Of a DNA stretch of 64,000 nt, positions 8,597 to 19,334 are shown piece after piece. The stretch comes from Caballeronia arvi (GTDB taxonomy: Bacteria; Pseudomonadota; Gammaproteobacteria; Burkholderiales; Burkholderiaceae). A program made the translations under genes and the position numbers. The stretch lies in the NCBI RefSeq assembly GCF_001544695.2, contig NZ_FCOM02000032.1, positions 1 through 64,000 of the forward strand. The letters are read 5' to 3'. Position 1 is the first letter of the stretch. Every line of letters begins with the position of its first letter. The notes under the pieces were generated by a model that did not search any database, was not told the origin of the DNA, and worked only from the letters and a program-made list of their open reading frames with translations.

Positions 8597-9862
8597 ATGG
8601 CTCAAGGCCCACGATCGATCTGGCCGAATTCCGGCTGCGCACGCACGTTCACGCTTCTTTTTGCGTTGCTCGGTTCAAGCGGCGCGGCCCACGCGACCGT
8701 CGCCGTGCTCCAGCCCGCGCGCGAAGCCGCCGCTTCGCAACCGCTGGAACTGACGCTGCTCTATACCGCCGACGATCCGACACCGCTGAGCGTCGAACTG
8801 CCGAAGCAACTCACGGTGAACCTGACCAACGGCGATCTGCCGCCCGCGCCGCTCACGCTCGCGCGCGATCCGAGCGTGCCCGACCGCCTGCGCCTCGCGC
8901 CCGGCCAATATCGCCGTGTGCGCTTTTCGGCGCCGTGGCCCGACGCGGCGCGCGGCACGGTGAAGATCGACCCGGTCGGTTTCGATGCATCGCCGATGCT
9001 TGTCACGATCAATCGCGGCGAATCGCAGACGGAGGTCGCCGCAGCCGAGCGGCGCGAAACGCAGGCCACGACGCCCGCACAGGTCGCGAGCGCGAGCGCC
9101 GCCGCGAACGCTGTGCCTTTGCCGATGTCCACCAGCGACACGATGCTCTCGGGCCGTTTCTCGACGTTCGATCCGATTTATTTCGCCGACGGCAAGAACG
9201 GCGACAACCTCGCCAAATTCCAGTTCAGCTTCAAATACCGTCTGCATCTGCCCGACGATCCGCGCTCGCGCGGCTTGCTGGACAATCTCTACTTCGGCTA
9301 CACGCAGACGGCGATCTGGAATCTTTCCGCGGAGTCATCGCCCTTTCGCGACATCAGCTTCCAGCCGCAATTGTTCTATTACGTCGAGGACACCGGATGG
9401 AAGAGCCCGCTCTTCACGCGCATCGGCGTTTCCGCGGGTTTCGGGCACGAATCGAACGGCAAGAGCGGCGACGAATCCCGCTCCATCAATATCGCGTTCG
9501 TGCGTCCGACCTGGGATTTCGGCGATCTGAACGGCAATCACCTGACGCTCTCGCCGAAGTTCTATTACTACCTGTCGAAGGCCGGCAACGAGGACATCGC
9601 GGATTATCGCGGCTATGTGGACTTTCTCGTGAAGTACGGCAGCCCGGACGGCTGGCAGCTCGCGACCACGCTGCGCAAGGGCACGAAGCACTGGTACGGC
9701 AGCGTCGAGTCGCAGCTCACCTATCCGCTCGCGAAGCTGATCGGCAGCGCATGGGGCGGCTATTTGTTCGTGAGCTACTTCAACGGCTACGGCGAGGATA
9801 TCCTCGATTACAACCAGCGAAATCACTGGATCGCGCGAATAGGCTACAGTATCGCGCGCTGA
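8597..9862 (+). CDS. pldA: Outer-membrane phospholipase A with N-terminal extension
   Basis: A 421-residue OMPLA homologue that hydrolyses phospholipids in the outer leaflet of the outer membrane. A signal peptide (residues 1 to about 33, ending SSGAAHA) precedes a region of about 150 residues absent from the 289-residue E. coli enzyme, then the beta-barrel from about residue 185. The catalytic triad is intact in the known spacing: H284 and S286 (GHESNG) and N298 in DESRSIN. The start at 8597 gives a complete signal peptide; earlier in-frame codons do not. It lies downstream of mntH with no clear terminator between them. Confidence 0.87.
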   Translation: MAQGPRSIWPNSGCARTFTLLFALLGSSGAAHATVAVLQPAREAAASQPLELTLLYTADDPTPLSVELPKQLTVNLTNGDLPPAPLTLARDPSVPDRLRLAPGQYRRVRFSAPWPDAARGTVKIDPVGFDASPMLVTINRGESQTEVAAAERRETQATTPAQVASASAAANAVPLPMSTSDTMLSGRFSTFDPIYFADGKNGDNLAKFQFSFKYRLHLPDDPRSRGLLDNLYFGYTQTAIWNLSAESSPFRDISFQPQLFYYVEDTGWKSPLFTRIGVSAGFGHESNGKSGDESRSINIAFVRPTWDFGDLNGNHLTLSPKFYYYLSKAGNEDIADYRGYVDFLVKYGSPDGWQLATTLRKGTKHWYGSVESQLTYPLAKLIGSAWGGYLFVSYFNGYGEDILDYNQRNHWIARIGYSIAR

Positions 9863-9933
9863 ACTTTTTTACGATTTCGACCGCCCTGTTATCGCCCCTT
9901 TTTCGGACGATGACGCGGTCACGAGTGAATCCA

Positions 9934-10137
9934 ATGTCTTCGAATCTTCACGATCTTCCCGACAGCCCCTGTATCGGCGTGTGCTCCACGCTTTTCGACG
10001 ATGTGTGCAAGGGCTGCGGCCGCACAGCCGGCGAAGTATCCAACTGGGTGTTTCTCAACGATGAGGAGAAGCGCGCGATCTGGGAGCGTATCAAGCGCGA
10101 GGGCACGGCCATGCGGTTTCGCAACGACAGGCTGTGA
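9934..10137 (+). CDS. DUF1289 family small cysteine protein
   Basis: A 67-residue protein with four cysteines in the DUF1289 pattern: C13 and C17 (CIGVC), C25 and C28 (CKGC), followed by GRTAGEVSNW. It likely binds a metal or Fe-S cluster; its function is not established. An alternative ATG at 9910 would add eight residues. It follows pldA by 71 bases and precedes a strong terminator. Confidence 0.8.
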   Translation: MSSNLHDLPDSPCIGVCSTLFDDVCKGCGRTAGEVSNWVFLNDEEKRAIWERIKREGTAMRFRNDRL

Positions 10138-10154
10138 CCCGGCGCGTACCAATG

Positions 10155-10180
10155 AAAAAAGCCGCATACGCGGCTTTTTT
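10155..10180. terminator. Bidirectional Rho-independent terminator
   Basis: The stem GCCGC/GCGGC with an ATAC loop is flanked by six A on the left and six T on the right. It serves the DUF1289 gene on the plus strand and ybiT (stop at 10207) on the minus strand. Confidence 0.9.
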
Positions 10181-10206
10181 CCATTCTGCTGGGTGACGGA
10201 GCGAGG

Positions 10207-11799
<1,593 letters not shown>

Positions 11800-11911
11800 G
11801 GCGCGTCCTTTTGAATGGGGTACGACGAAAAACCTGAGATTTTAGCAGCTTTTGGCGGGGTTTTCCCGCGCTTCACCGGAGGCGGGCGCGCTCCGCGAAA
11901 TCATCGCCCAG

Positions 11912-11941
11912 AAAAAAGGGCGCGGCCATACGGCCGCGCCC
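11912..11941 (-). terminator. Rho-independent terminator of the alaA-hom-thrC operon
   Basis: On the minus strand GGGCGCGGCC pairs with GGCCGCGCCC across a four-base loop and is followed by six T. It lies 46 bases after the thrC stop. Confidence 0.92.
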
Positions 11942-11987
11942 CGTGCGTTTCGACGAAGCTCCGCACGAGGCGGATGCGCCTCTCGCG

Positions 11988-13433
11988 TTATGTTCGATCG
12001 GCGACGAACGCCTTCACCACGCCCGCATCCGCGGGAACGATATCGAATCTTTGTGGCAGGTTTTCAAGTCCCACGAACGCCGAAGGCCGTTCCGGCTCGC
12101 GATTGAGCGCCTCGCGGATCGTCTCGCCGAACTTGATCGGCTGCGCAGTTTCCAGAACGATCATCGGCACGCCGGGTTTGAGGTTCTCGCGCGCAACCTT
12201 CACGCCATCGGCGGTGTGCGTGTCGATCATCGTCTGATAGCGCTCGAACACGTCGCGGATCGTTTTCACGCGATCGTCGTGCCCGCTCTTGCCCGACACG
12301 AAGCCGAACTGCTGCACGCGCGCGAAATCGCCGCTCGCCGCCAGATCGAAGCCGCCCTTCTCCTCGACATCACGGAACAGTTGCAGCACGCGCGCCGGAT
12401 CGCGGCCCAGCAGGTCGAACACGAAGCGCTCGAAATTCGACGCCTTCGAAATGTCCATGCTCGGACTGGTCGTGTGATACGTCTCCGTCGCTCCGCGAAC
12501 GCGATACACGCCCGTCTTGAAGAACTCGTCGAGCACGTCGTTTTCGTTGGTCGCGACGACGAGCTGATCGATCGGCAGACCCATCATGCGCGCGATGTGT
12601 CCCGCGCACACGTTGCCGAAGTTGCCCGACGGCACCGTGAACGACACGCGCTCGTCGTTGCTCTTGGTCGCGGCGAAATAGCCCTTGAAGTAGTACACGA
12701 CCTGCGCGACGACACGCGCCCAGTTGATCGAATTGACGGTGCCGATCTTGTGCTTCGCCTTGAACGCATGATCGTTCGACACGGCCTTGACGATGTCCTG
12801 GCAGTTGTCGAAATTGCCCTCGACCGCGAGATTGAAGATGTTCGGGTCCTGCAGCGAGAACATCTGCGCGGTCTGGAACGCGCTCATCTTCTTGTGCGGC
12901 GACAGCATGAACACGCGCACGCCCGCCTTGCCGCGCATCGCGTATTCGGCGGCGCTGCCGGTGTCGCCCGAGGTTGCGCCGAGAATGTTCAGTTCCTCGC
13001 CGTGCTTCGCCAGTGCGTACTCGAACAGGTTGCCGAGCAGTTGCATCGCCATGTCCTTGAAGGCGAGCGTCGGACCGTTCGACAGTTCCAGCAGCGACAG
13101 CGTCGCGCCGTTTTCCACGCCGAGCGTCTTCAAGGGCGTGATCTGCGCCGCGCTCTCTTCGTGACGCACGTTGCTGTACACCTGAGCGGTGTAGGTCTTG
13201 CGCGTGAGCGAGCGCAGCTCGTCGGCGGGAATGTCGTCGCTGAATTTCGACAGCACTTCGAACGCGAGATCCGCGTACGACAGCGCACGCCAGCGCGCGA
13301 GTTCATCGGCGGATACACGCGGATAGTCCGCGGGCAGATACAGGCCGCCGTCTTTCGCGAGACCGCCCAGCAGGATGTCGGAAAACGTGTGGCGCTCGTT
13401 CTGGCCGGCGCCGCGCGTCGAGATGTAGTTCAT
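11988..13433 (-). CDS. thrC: Threonine synthase
   Basis: A 481-residue PLP enzyme of the long proteobacterial/fungal type that converts O-phosphohomoserine to L-threonine. The start MNYISTRG is typical of the family and the PLP lysine is K126 in GPTLAFKDMAMQ. It is the last gene of alaA-hom-thrC, 15 bases after hom, and is followed by a strong terminator. The kinase step between homoserine dehydrogenase and this enzyme (thrB) is not encoded here. Confidence 0.95.
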   Translation of the reverse strand: MNYISTRGAGQNERHTFSDILLGGLAKDGGLYLPADYPRVSADELARWRALSYADLAFEVLSKFSDDIPADELRSLTRKTYTAQVYSNVRHEESAAQITPLKTLGVENGATLSLLELSNGPTLAFKDMAMQLLGNLFEYALAKHGEELNILGATSGDTGSAAEYAMRGKAGVRVFMLSPHKKMSAFQTAQMFSLQDPNIFNLAVEGNFDNCQDIVKAVSNDHAFKAKHKIGTVNSINWARVVAQVVYYFKGYFAATKSNDERVSFTVPSGNFGNVCAGHIARMMGLPIDQLVVATNENDVLDEFFKTGVYRVRGATETYHTTSPSMDISKASNFERFVFDLLGRDPARVLQLFRDVEEKGGFDLAASGDFARVQQFGFVSGKSGHDDRVKTIRDVFERYQTMIDTHTADGVKVARENLKPGVPMIVLETAQPIKFGETIREALNREPERPSAFVGLENLPQRFDIVPADAGVVKAFVADRT

Positions 13434-13448
13434 CGTGCTAACCCGTGC

Positions 13449-14771
13449 TTAGTTGAGCGCTTCCATGCGCAGCTTCGTCACCTTCGAGACGACCGTGGAG
13501 AGCGCTTCGATGTCCGCGATCGCCGCGTTCACGTTCTTCTCCAGCGTCTCGTGCGTGATGAGGATGATGTCCGTTTCGCCCTTGTTCGCGCCGTCGACTT
13601 CTTCCGATTCCTTCTGCAGCAACGCGTCGATGGAGATGGCCTTGTCGGCGAGAATGCGCGTGATGTTCGCGAGCACGCCGGTCACGTCCGCCACGCGCAG
13701 GCGCAGGTAGTAACCGCTCGTCACTTCGTCGATCGGCAGGATCGGCGTGTTCGACAGGCTGTCCGGCTGGAACGCCAGATGCGGCACGCGATGCTCCGGA
13801 TCGGCCGTATGCAGGCGGGTCACGTCGACGAGATCGGCGACGACCGCCGACGCCGTCGGCTCCGCGCCCGCGCCCTTGCCGTAGTACAGCGTGGTGCCGA
13901 CCGCATCGCCGTGCACGACGACCGCGTTCATCGCGCCCTCGACGTTCGCGAGCAAGCGCTTCGCCGGAATCAGCGTCGGATGCGTGCGCAGTTCGATGCC
14001 CTTCTCCGTGCGCCGCGCGATGCCGAGCAACTTGATGCGGTAGCCGAGATCCTCGGCGTAGCGAATGTCGATGGCCGCGAGCTTGCTGATGCCTTCCACG
14101 TAGGCGCGATCGAACTGCACCGGCACGCCGAACGCGATCGCGCTCATGATCGTGACCTTGTGCGCGGCGTCGACGCCTTCGATATCGAAGGTCGGATCGG
14201 CTTCGGCGTAACCGAGCTCTTGCGCGGCCTTCAATGCGGTCGCGAAGTCGAGCCCGCGGTCGCGCATTTCCGAAAGGATGTAGTTCGTCGTGCCGTTGAT
14301 GATGCCCGCGATGTACTGGATCTGGTTCGCCGTCAGCCCTTCGCGCAGCGCCTTGATGATCGGAATGCCGCCCGCCACCGCCGCTTCGAACGCGACCATC
14401 ACGCCCTTCGCGCGCGCGGCTTCGAAGATCTCCGTGCCGTGCACCGCAAGCAGCGCCTTGTTGGCCGTCACGACGTGCTTGCCGTTCGCGATCGCGCGCA
14501 GCACGAGTTCGCGCGCGAAGCCCGTGCCGCCGATCATTTCGCACACGATGTCGATGGAAGGATCGTCGACGACCGCGTTGAAGTCGTCGGTGACGGCGAT
14601 GCCCTGGGAAGCGGCAGCGTCGGCCTTCGCCGGCGTGCGCACCGCGACGCGCGCGATTTCGATGCCGCGTCCCGCGCGTCGTTTGATTTCTTCCTGGTTA
14701 CGGCGCAGCACCGTGAAGGTGCCGCTGCCGACCGTGCCGAAGCCCAAGAGTCCTACTTTGATCGGTTCCAT
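13449..14771 (-). CDS. hom: Homoserine dehydrogenase
   Basis: A 440-residue NAD(P)H-dependent enzyme that reduces aspartate semialdehyde to homoserine, the branch point to threonine and methionine. The Rossmann loop is GLLGFGTVGSG near residues 8-18, the central dehydrogenase domain contains GTTNYIL and GYAEADPTFDIEG, and the C-terminal part (about 355-435, LRLRVADVTGVLANI) is an ACT domain expected to sense threonine. It is monofunctional, with no fused aspartokinase. It sits between alaA and thrC with short gaps. Confidence 0.95.
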   Translation of the reverse strand: MEPIKVGLLGFGTVGSGTFTVLRRNQEEIKRRAGRGIEIARVAVRTPAKADAAASQGIAVTDDFNAVVDDPSIDIVCEMIGGTGFARELVLRAIANGKHVVTANKALLAVHGTEIFEAARAKGVMVAFEAAVAGGIPIIKALREGLTANQIQYIAGIINGTTNYILSEMRDRGLDFATALKAAQELGYAEADPTFDIEGVDAAHKVTIMSAIAFGVPVQFDRAYVEGISKLAAIDIRYAEDLGYRIKLLGIARRTEKGIELRTHPTLIPAKRLLANVEGAMNAVVVHGDAVGTTLYYGKGAGAEPTASAVVADLVDVTRLHTADPEHRVPHLAFQPDSLSNTPILPIDEVTSGYYLRLRVADVTGVLANITRILADKAISIDALLQKESEEVDGANKGETDIILITHETLEKNVNAAIADIEALSTVVSKVTKLRMEALN

Positions 14772-14795
14772 GCAGCGCGAGTCTTTAAAGAGAAA

Positions 14796-16034
14796 TTAAG
14801 CGGAATGCCGTTTGCGATAGCCGTCGAGGAAGCGCGCGATGCGGTTGATCGAATCCGCGAGATCGTCGACGTTCGGCAGGAAGACCACGCGGAAGTGATC
14901 CGTCGTCGGCCAGTTGAAGCCCGTGCCCTGTACAAGTAAAACGCGCTCTTCGAGCAGCAGATCGGTGATGAATTGCTGGTCGTCCTGGATCGGGTACATC
15001 TTCGGATCGAGCTTCGGGAACATGTAGAGCGCGGCCTGCGGCTTCACGCAGCTGACGCCCGGAATGGCGGTGAGCATGTCGTACGCGAGCTCGCGCTGCT
15101 TGAAGAGACGCCCGCTCGGCACGATCAGGTCGTTGATGCTTTGATAGCCGCCGAGCGCCGTCTGAATGGCGTACTGGCCGGGCACGTTCGGGCACAGGCG
15201 CATCGACGCGAGAATGCCCAGCCCTTCCAGATAATCTTTCGCGCGGCGGCGGTTTTCTTCGATCAGCCCGGAAATCGCCATCCAGCCCGCGCGATAACCG
15301 CACGAACGATAGCTCTTCGACAGACTGTTGAACGTGACCGTGATCACGTCCTCCGAGAGCGCGGCCATCGACGTATGCGTCTTGCCGTCGTAGATGATCT
15401 TGTCGTAGACCTCGTCCGCGAAAATGATGAGGCCGTGCTCGCGCGCGAGCGAAATCAGGCTGCGCAGCAGCTCGTCCGAGTACAACGCGCCTGTGGGGTT
15501 GTTCGGATTGATGACGACGAGCGCCTTCGTGTGCGGCGTGATCTTCGCGCGGATGTCGTCCAGATCCGGCATCCAGCCGTTGCTTTCGTCGCACATGTAG
15601 TGGCGCGGCGTGCCCGACGAGAGGCTCACGGCCGCCGTCCACAGCGGGTAATCCGGCGCGGGCAAAAGCACTTCGTCGCCGTCGTTGAGCAGCGCCTGCA
15701 TCGCCATGACGATCAGCTCCGACGCGCCATTGCCGATGTAGATATCGTCCAGCTCCACGCCCGCCACGCCCTTTTGCTGCGTGTAATGCATGATCGCCTT
15801 GCGCGCGGCGAACACGCCCTTCGAGTCCGAATAGCCCGAGCTGCCCGGCAGATTGCGGATCATGTCCTGGATGATCTCGTCCGGCGCGTCGAAGCCGAAC
15901 GGCGCCAGATTGCCGATATTGAGCTTGATGATGCGATGGCCTTCTTCCTCGAGGCGCTTCGCGTGTTCGAGCACAGGCCCGCGAATGTCGTAGCAGACGT
16001 TTTGCAGCTTGTTGGATTTGAGAATCGGTTTCAC
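14796..16034 (-). CDS. alaA: Alanine transaminase AlaA-type (glutamate-pyruvate aminotransferase)
   Basis: A 412-residue fold-type I aminotransferase close in length to E. coli AlaA (405). The start is taken as a GTG at 16034 (protein begins M-KPILKSNKLQNVCYD), since upstream residues are arginine-rich and unlike the family. The PLP lysine lies in FNSLSKSYRSCGYR, with NPNNPTGALY and YFADEVYD-type cofactor segments also visible. It would interconvert pyruvate/glutamate and alanine/2-oxoglutarate. Its place upstream of hom and thrC is common in Burkholderiales and suggests one amino-acid synthesis operon. Confidence 0.88.
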   Translation of the reverse strand: MKPILKSNKLQNVCYDIRGPVLEHAKRLEEEGHRIIKLNIGNLAPFGFDAPDEIIQDMIRNLPGSSGYSDSKGVFAARKAIMHYTQQKGVAGVELDDIYIGNGASELIVMAMQALLNDGDEVLLPAPDYPLWTAAVSLSSGTPRHYMCDESNGWMPDLDDIRAKITPHTKALVVINPNNPTGALYSDELLRSLISLAREHGLIIFADEVYDKIIYDGKTHTSMAALSEDVITVTFNSLSKSYRSCGYRAGWMAISGLIEENRRRAKDYLEGLGILASMRLCPNVPGQYAIQTALGGYQSINDLIVPSGRLFKQRELAYDMLTAIPGVSCVKPQAALYMFPKLDPKMYPIQDDQQFITDLLLEERVLLVQGTGFNWPTTDHFRVVFLPNVDDLADSINRIARFLDGYRKRHSA

Positions 16035-16480
16035 GGCTGGCGCTCTGGGTCTGTTGTGAATGCGGACTGGTTTTCGGTAGCGGTCGGTGCGGCTCGGTAT
16101 TCTGCGCAGCCAGCCACGCGCGCGGGCAGCCGACGGGCGTGATGCGAAAACCGAGGGTGAAGCCTGAAGGTGGCTCGCCCGGACGACTCGCGCGTTCCCG
16201 AGCGCCGAACGATGCATTTTAGACGCCGCGCCAGGTAAGGCATGGGCGATGCGGACCGGATTGCGTGTCGGAGGCGGCTTGTGGCTGGCACGCGAGCGCA
16301 ACTGACGGCGCACGAGCAAGCCCGGCAGCCGAAAAGTTATAATTTACTGATTATGACTCAGTTCCGCAATGCACCAAAGGAACGCGGTTTTTCGTCGCGA
16401 AAGCGGGCGCAAAACGCCTGGCGCCGCCCGGAACCGCTTCTGCACCGAGTCTTCACTCTCTCCCTTGCCGGATCACTGTT
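16035..16480. other. 446-base divergent intergenic region
   Basis: It separates alaA (minus) from the Mth938-like gene (plus). An AT-rich tract near 16335-16355 (GTTATAATTTACTGATTATG) contains TATAAT-like sequences and is the best promoter candidate. A 43-codon reading frame from 16353 has no ribosome binding site or recognisable sequence and is not called. Confidence 0.4.
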
Positions 16481-16855
16481 TTGAAATTGCACCAGGATTC
16501 CAACAGAGCGCTCAACACCATAACAAGCTACGGAGACGGTTTCGTGGCGGTCAATCTCGAAAGACACGAAGGCAGTGTGATCGTCATGCCCGAGACGCCC
16601 GTCGCGACGTGGCCGGTGTCGTCGTTCGACGCGCTCACGCCCGAGCACTTCGCGGCGCTCGTCGAGGCCGCGCCGGAAGTCGTCATCTTCGGCAGCGGGT
16701 CGCGGTTGCGCTTTCCGCATCCGCGTCTCACCGCGCAACTCGCGAAGCACCGCATCGGCGTCGAGACGATGGATTTCGGCGCGGCGTGCCGCACCTACAA
16801 CATCCTGATGTCCGAAGGCCGCCGCGTGGCCGCCGCGCTTCTTATCGAAGCCTGA
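16481..16855 (+). CDS. Mth938-like domain protein (DUF498)
   Basis: A 124-residue single-domain protein of the Mth938/DUF498 family (mitochondrial relative NDUFAF3, a complex I assembly factor). Typical segments are GDGFVAVN, VIFGSGSRLRFPHP and GVETMDFGAACRTYNIL. The reading frame has a TTG at 16481 as its start (MKLHQDSN), which matches how I recall beta-proteobacterial homologues beginning; no better ATG or GTG exists upstream in frame close by. It lies 304 bases ahead of arnT on the same strand. Bacterial function is not established. Confidence 0.78.
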   Translation: MKLHQDSNRALNTITSYGDGFVAVNLERHEGSVIVMPETPVATWPVSSFDALTPEHFAALVEAAPEVVIFGSGSRLRFPHPRLTAQLAKHRIGVETMDFGAACRTYNILMSEGRRVAAALLIEA

Positions 16856-17159
16856 CAACCCGCCTAAGGGAGCGTTAAGGAAGCGCTGGCAGACTTCCGC
16901 CGACGCCAATATCTGCGCGCCGGCGCCTGCTTCTGGTCAAATTTGACAAACGTCAGCCGGGCGTGCGCTACACTCCCGCCCGCGTGCGTCTTTCCGGACG
17001 CCGGACTGGCATGTGAATGACCCGGCACGCCGGCACGGGCGAACTCGCAGCGAAAATGCGTGCCTGAGCATGCGCACGACGTCTCTTCGCGCCGCCCGCA
17101 TCCAACGCCCATTTCGTTTCACTAGCGCCGCGCATCGCGGCATCGGACAGGTCGACTTC
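16856..17159 (+). promoter_or_regulatory. arn operon upstream region with possible promoter
   Basis: A perfect -35 TTGACA lies at 16943-16948 and a -10-like TACACT at 16969-16974, with a 20-base spacer that is longer than ideal. The 304-base region has no supported gene. A longer in-frame extension of arnT from 17013 reads basic residues without a membrane segment, so it is probably untranslated leader. Confidence 0.4.
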
Positions 17160-18833
17160 ATGAACGATAAGCCTTCGCGGCTACCGCTCACGCATCTTTC
17201 GCTCATTCTTCTGGTTCTCGCGCTCGCGATCGTCTGGTTCGCGCCGCTCGGTTATCGTCATCTCATTCCGAGCGACGAAGGCCGCTACGCCGAAATGGCG
17301 CGCGAGATGTTCGTGACCGGCGACTGGATCACGCCGCGTTACAACGGCTACAAATACTTCGAAAAGCCGCCGCTGCAGACCTGGGCGAACGCGCTCACCT
17401 TCGCCTGGTTCGGCATCGGCGAATGGCAGGCGCGGCTCTATACGGCGCTCACGGGCTTCGCGGGCGTGCTGCTCGTCGGCTACACCGGCACGCGCGTGTT
17501 CAATGCGATGACCGGCTTCGCCGCCGCGGTCATCCTCGCGACCTGCCCGTTCTGGAATCTCATGGGGCACTTCAACGTGCTCGACATGGGCCTGTCGTTC
17601 TGGATGGAACTGACGCTCTGTGCGCTTCTGCTTGCCCAGCGCCCCGGCCTGCCGACGCGCGAAGTGCGTCTGTGGATGTGGCTCTGCTGGGCCGGCATGG
17701 GCGCCGCGGTGTTGTCCAAGGGGCTTATCGGCCTGATCCTGCCGGGCGCGATTCTCATCCTCTATTCGCTCGTCTCGCGCGACTGGGCGCTCTGGAGAAG
17801 GCTTTATATCGGCAGCGGGCTGATCGTGTTCCTGATCGTGACGGCCCCCTGGTTCGTGCTCGTGCAGATGAAGAACCCCGAGTTCTTCAACTTCTTTTTC
17901 ATCGTCCAGCAGTTCAACCGCTATCTGACGCCCGAGCAGAACCGTCCCGGCGCGTGGTACTACTTCGTGCCCGTGCTGATCGTCGGTTTTCTGCCGTGGC
18001 TGTCGATTGCCTTTCAGAGTGTGCGACACGGCCTCAAGACGCCGCGTCAACCCAACGGTTTCGCGCCGGTCACGATGCTGCTCGTCTGGTCGGCCTTCAT
18101 CTTCCTGTTCTTCAGCGCGTCGCACTCGAAGCTGCTTTCCTATGTCCTGCCGATGGCGCCCGCCCTCGCGCTCGTGCTCGGGCTTTATTTGCCGTCGCTG
18201 ACGAAGACGCGCTACCGCATGCATCTGATCGGCTACGCGGTGTTTCTGATCGCGGCGGCATTCGGCGCGATTTTCATCGGGCGGGCGGGCAACGCGAGCA
18301 ATCCGAACGCACTCTATCGCGAGTTCCAGGTGTGGGTGTACGCGGGCATCGCGGTGGCATTCGTCGTGACGATCTTCGCGATCTGGCTGAACCGGCGCAG
18401 CGTGCTCGCGGGCGCGGCGGGCCTGGGCGCGGCGTGGCTGTTGCTCGGCACGATCGCCGGCTCGGGCCATGATGTCTTCGGCACGCAGAGTTCGGGTGTG
18501 AAACTCGTGCCGGCGGTGAAGGCCGCGATGGCCAAACTGCCGCCCGACACGCCCTTCTATTCGATCGCGAAGCTCGATCACACGATGCCCTTCTACCTCG
18601 GCCACACGATGATCATGGTCCAGGAAGCCGACGAACTGACCTTCGGCGTGCAGACCGAGCCGCAAAAATGGGTGCCGAGCATCGACGACTGGGTGAAGCG
18701 GTGGGATGCGGAACGTTACGCGCTCGCGCTGATGCCGCCGAACCGCTACGACGAACTCGTGGCACGTCATGTGCCCATGCAGGTGATCGCACGCGATTAC
18801 CGCCGCGTGATCGTCGAGAAACCGCAGCCTTGA
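17160..18833 (+). CDS. arnT: Undecaprenyl phosphate-L-Ara4N lipid A transferase ArnT
   Basis: A 557-residue GT83/PMT-fold membrane glycosyltransferase that moves 4-amino-4-deoxy-L-arabinose from undecaprenyl phosphate to lipid A on the periplasmic side. The conserved acidic pair D39-E40 lies in IPSDEGRYAEMAREM at the first periplasmic loop, with KYFEKPPLQTW following, and about a dozen membrane helices. The start at 17160 puts the first helix at residues 10-28; the in-frame codon at 17013 adds an unsupported basic extension. It opens the arn cluster; its position next to arnB-arnC-arnA-arnD distinguishes it from other PMT-family enzymes. Modification lowers affinity for polymyxin and other cationic peptides. 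Confidence 0.9.
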   Translation: MNDKPSRLPLTHLSLILLVLALAIVWFAPLGYRHLIPSDEGRYAEMAREMFVTGDWITPRYNGYKYFEKPPLQTWANALTFAWFGIGEWQARLYTALTGFAGVLLVGYTGTRVFNAMTGFAAAVILATCPFWNLMGHFNVLDMGLSFWMELTLCALLLAQRPGLPTREVRLWMWLCWAGMGAAVLSKGLIGLILPGAILILYSLVSRDWALWRRLYIGSGLIVFLIVTAPWFVLVQMKNPEFFNFFFIVQQFNRYLTPEQNRPGAWYYFVPVLIVGFLPWLSIAFQSVRHGLKTPRQPNGFAPVTMLLVWSAFIFLFFSASHSKLLSYVLPMAPALALVLGLYLPSLTKTRYRMHLIGYAVFLIAAAFGAIFIGRAGNASNPNALYREFQVWVYAGIAVAFVVTIFAIWLNRRSVLAGAAGLGAAWLLLGTIAGSGHDVFGTQSSGVKLVPAVKAAMAKLPPDTPFYSIAKLDHTMPFYLGHTMIMVQEADELTFGVQTEPQKWVPSIDDWVKRWDAERYALALMPPNRYDELVARHVPMQVIARDYRRVIVEKPQP

Positions 18834-18909
18834 GCGACACTGCGCCGCACGATCGTTCGGTATATCGAGATGAACCGAGTATCCTTGTTCCGTATTTGAA
18901 AAACGCGCG

Positions 18910-19281
18910 ATGAACCCGATTTCCTTTATTTGCATCGTCATCGGCGTATTGTTGAACGCATGCGCCCAGCTTCTGCTCAAAGCCGGCGTGAACGCGGTGG
19001 GCCATTTCGATCTGACGCCCGCCAACATCTGGCCGGTCGGCATCAAGATCGCGACACAGTTGCCCATCATCGGCGGGCTCGCGTGCTATGTACTGAGCGT
19101 CGTCGTGTGGATCGTCGGGCTGTCGCGGGTGGAAGTGTCGATCGCGTATCCGATGCTCTCGCTCGGCTACGTCGTCAATGCGTTCGCGGCGTGGTATCTG
19201 TTCGGCGAAGTCTTGTCGATGCAGCGGCTCGTCGGCATCAGCATCATTCTCGTGGGCGTCGTGGTGCTCGCACGCGGCTAG
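18910..19281 (+). CDS. arnE: Small SMR-type membrane protein, probable Ara4N-undecaprenyl phosphate flippase (ArnE-like)
   Basis: A 123-residue protein with four hydrophobic helices of the SMR/EamA group (start ICIVIGVLLNACAQLLLKAG, then LSRVEVSIAYPMLSLGY). Its place between arnT and arnB indicates the step that flips Ara4N-undecaprenyl phosphate across the inner membrane, done in E. coli by the ArnE-ArnF pair. Only one such gene is present, so it may act as a homodimer or with an SMR protein encoded elsewhere. Assignment to ArnE rather than ArnF is by context. Confidence 0.8.
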   Translation: MNPISFICIVIGVLLNACAQLLLKAGVNAVGHFDLTPANIWPVGIKIATQLPIIGGLACYVLSVVVWIVGLSRVEVSIAYPMLSLGYVVNAFAAWYLFGEVLSMQRLVGISIILVGVVVLARG

Positions 19282-19334
19282 CGGCACGCAGTCGAACGTT
19301 CGACCGGATCAACTCATTTTTAAGCGCATAGTCC

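Noticed and set aside
11943..14939. Very long plus-strand open frame antisense to thrC and hom
   Set aside because: It is the shadow of two well-supported genes in high-GC DNA; the translation is Arg/His/Asp-rich low-complexity sequence with no family features.
16353..16484. 43-codon frame ahead of the Mth938-like gene
   Set aside because: No ribosome binding site, unusual composition and overlap with the start of the downstream gene.
17181..19070. Long minus-strand frame antisense to arnT
   Set aside because: Composition is dominated by Arg, His, Glu and Gln; arnT on the other strand has clear motifs.
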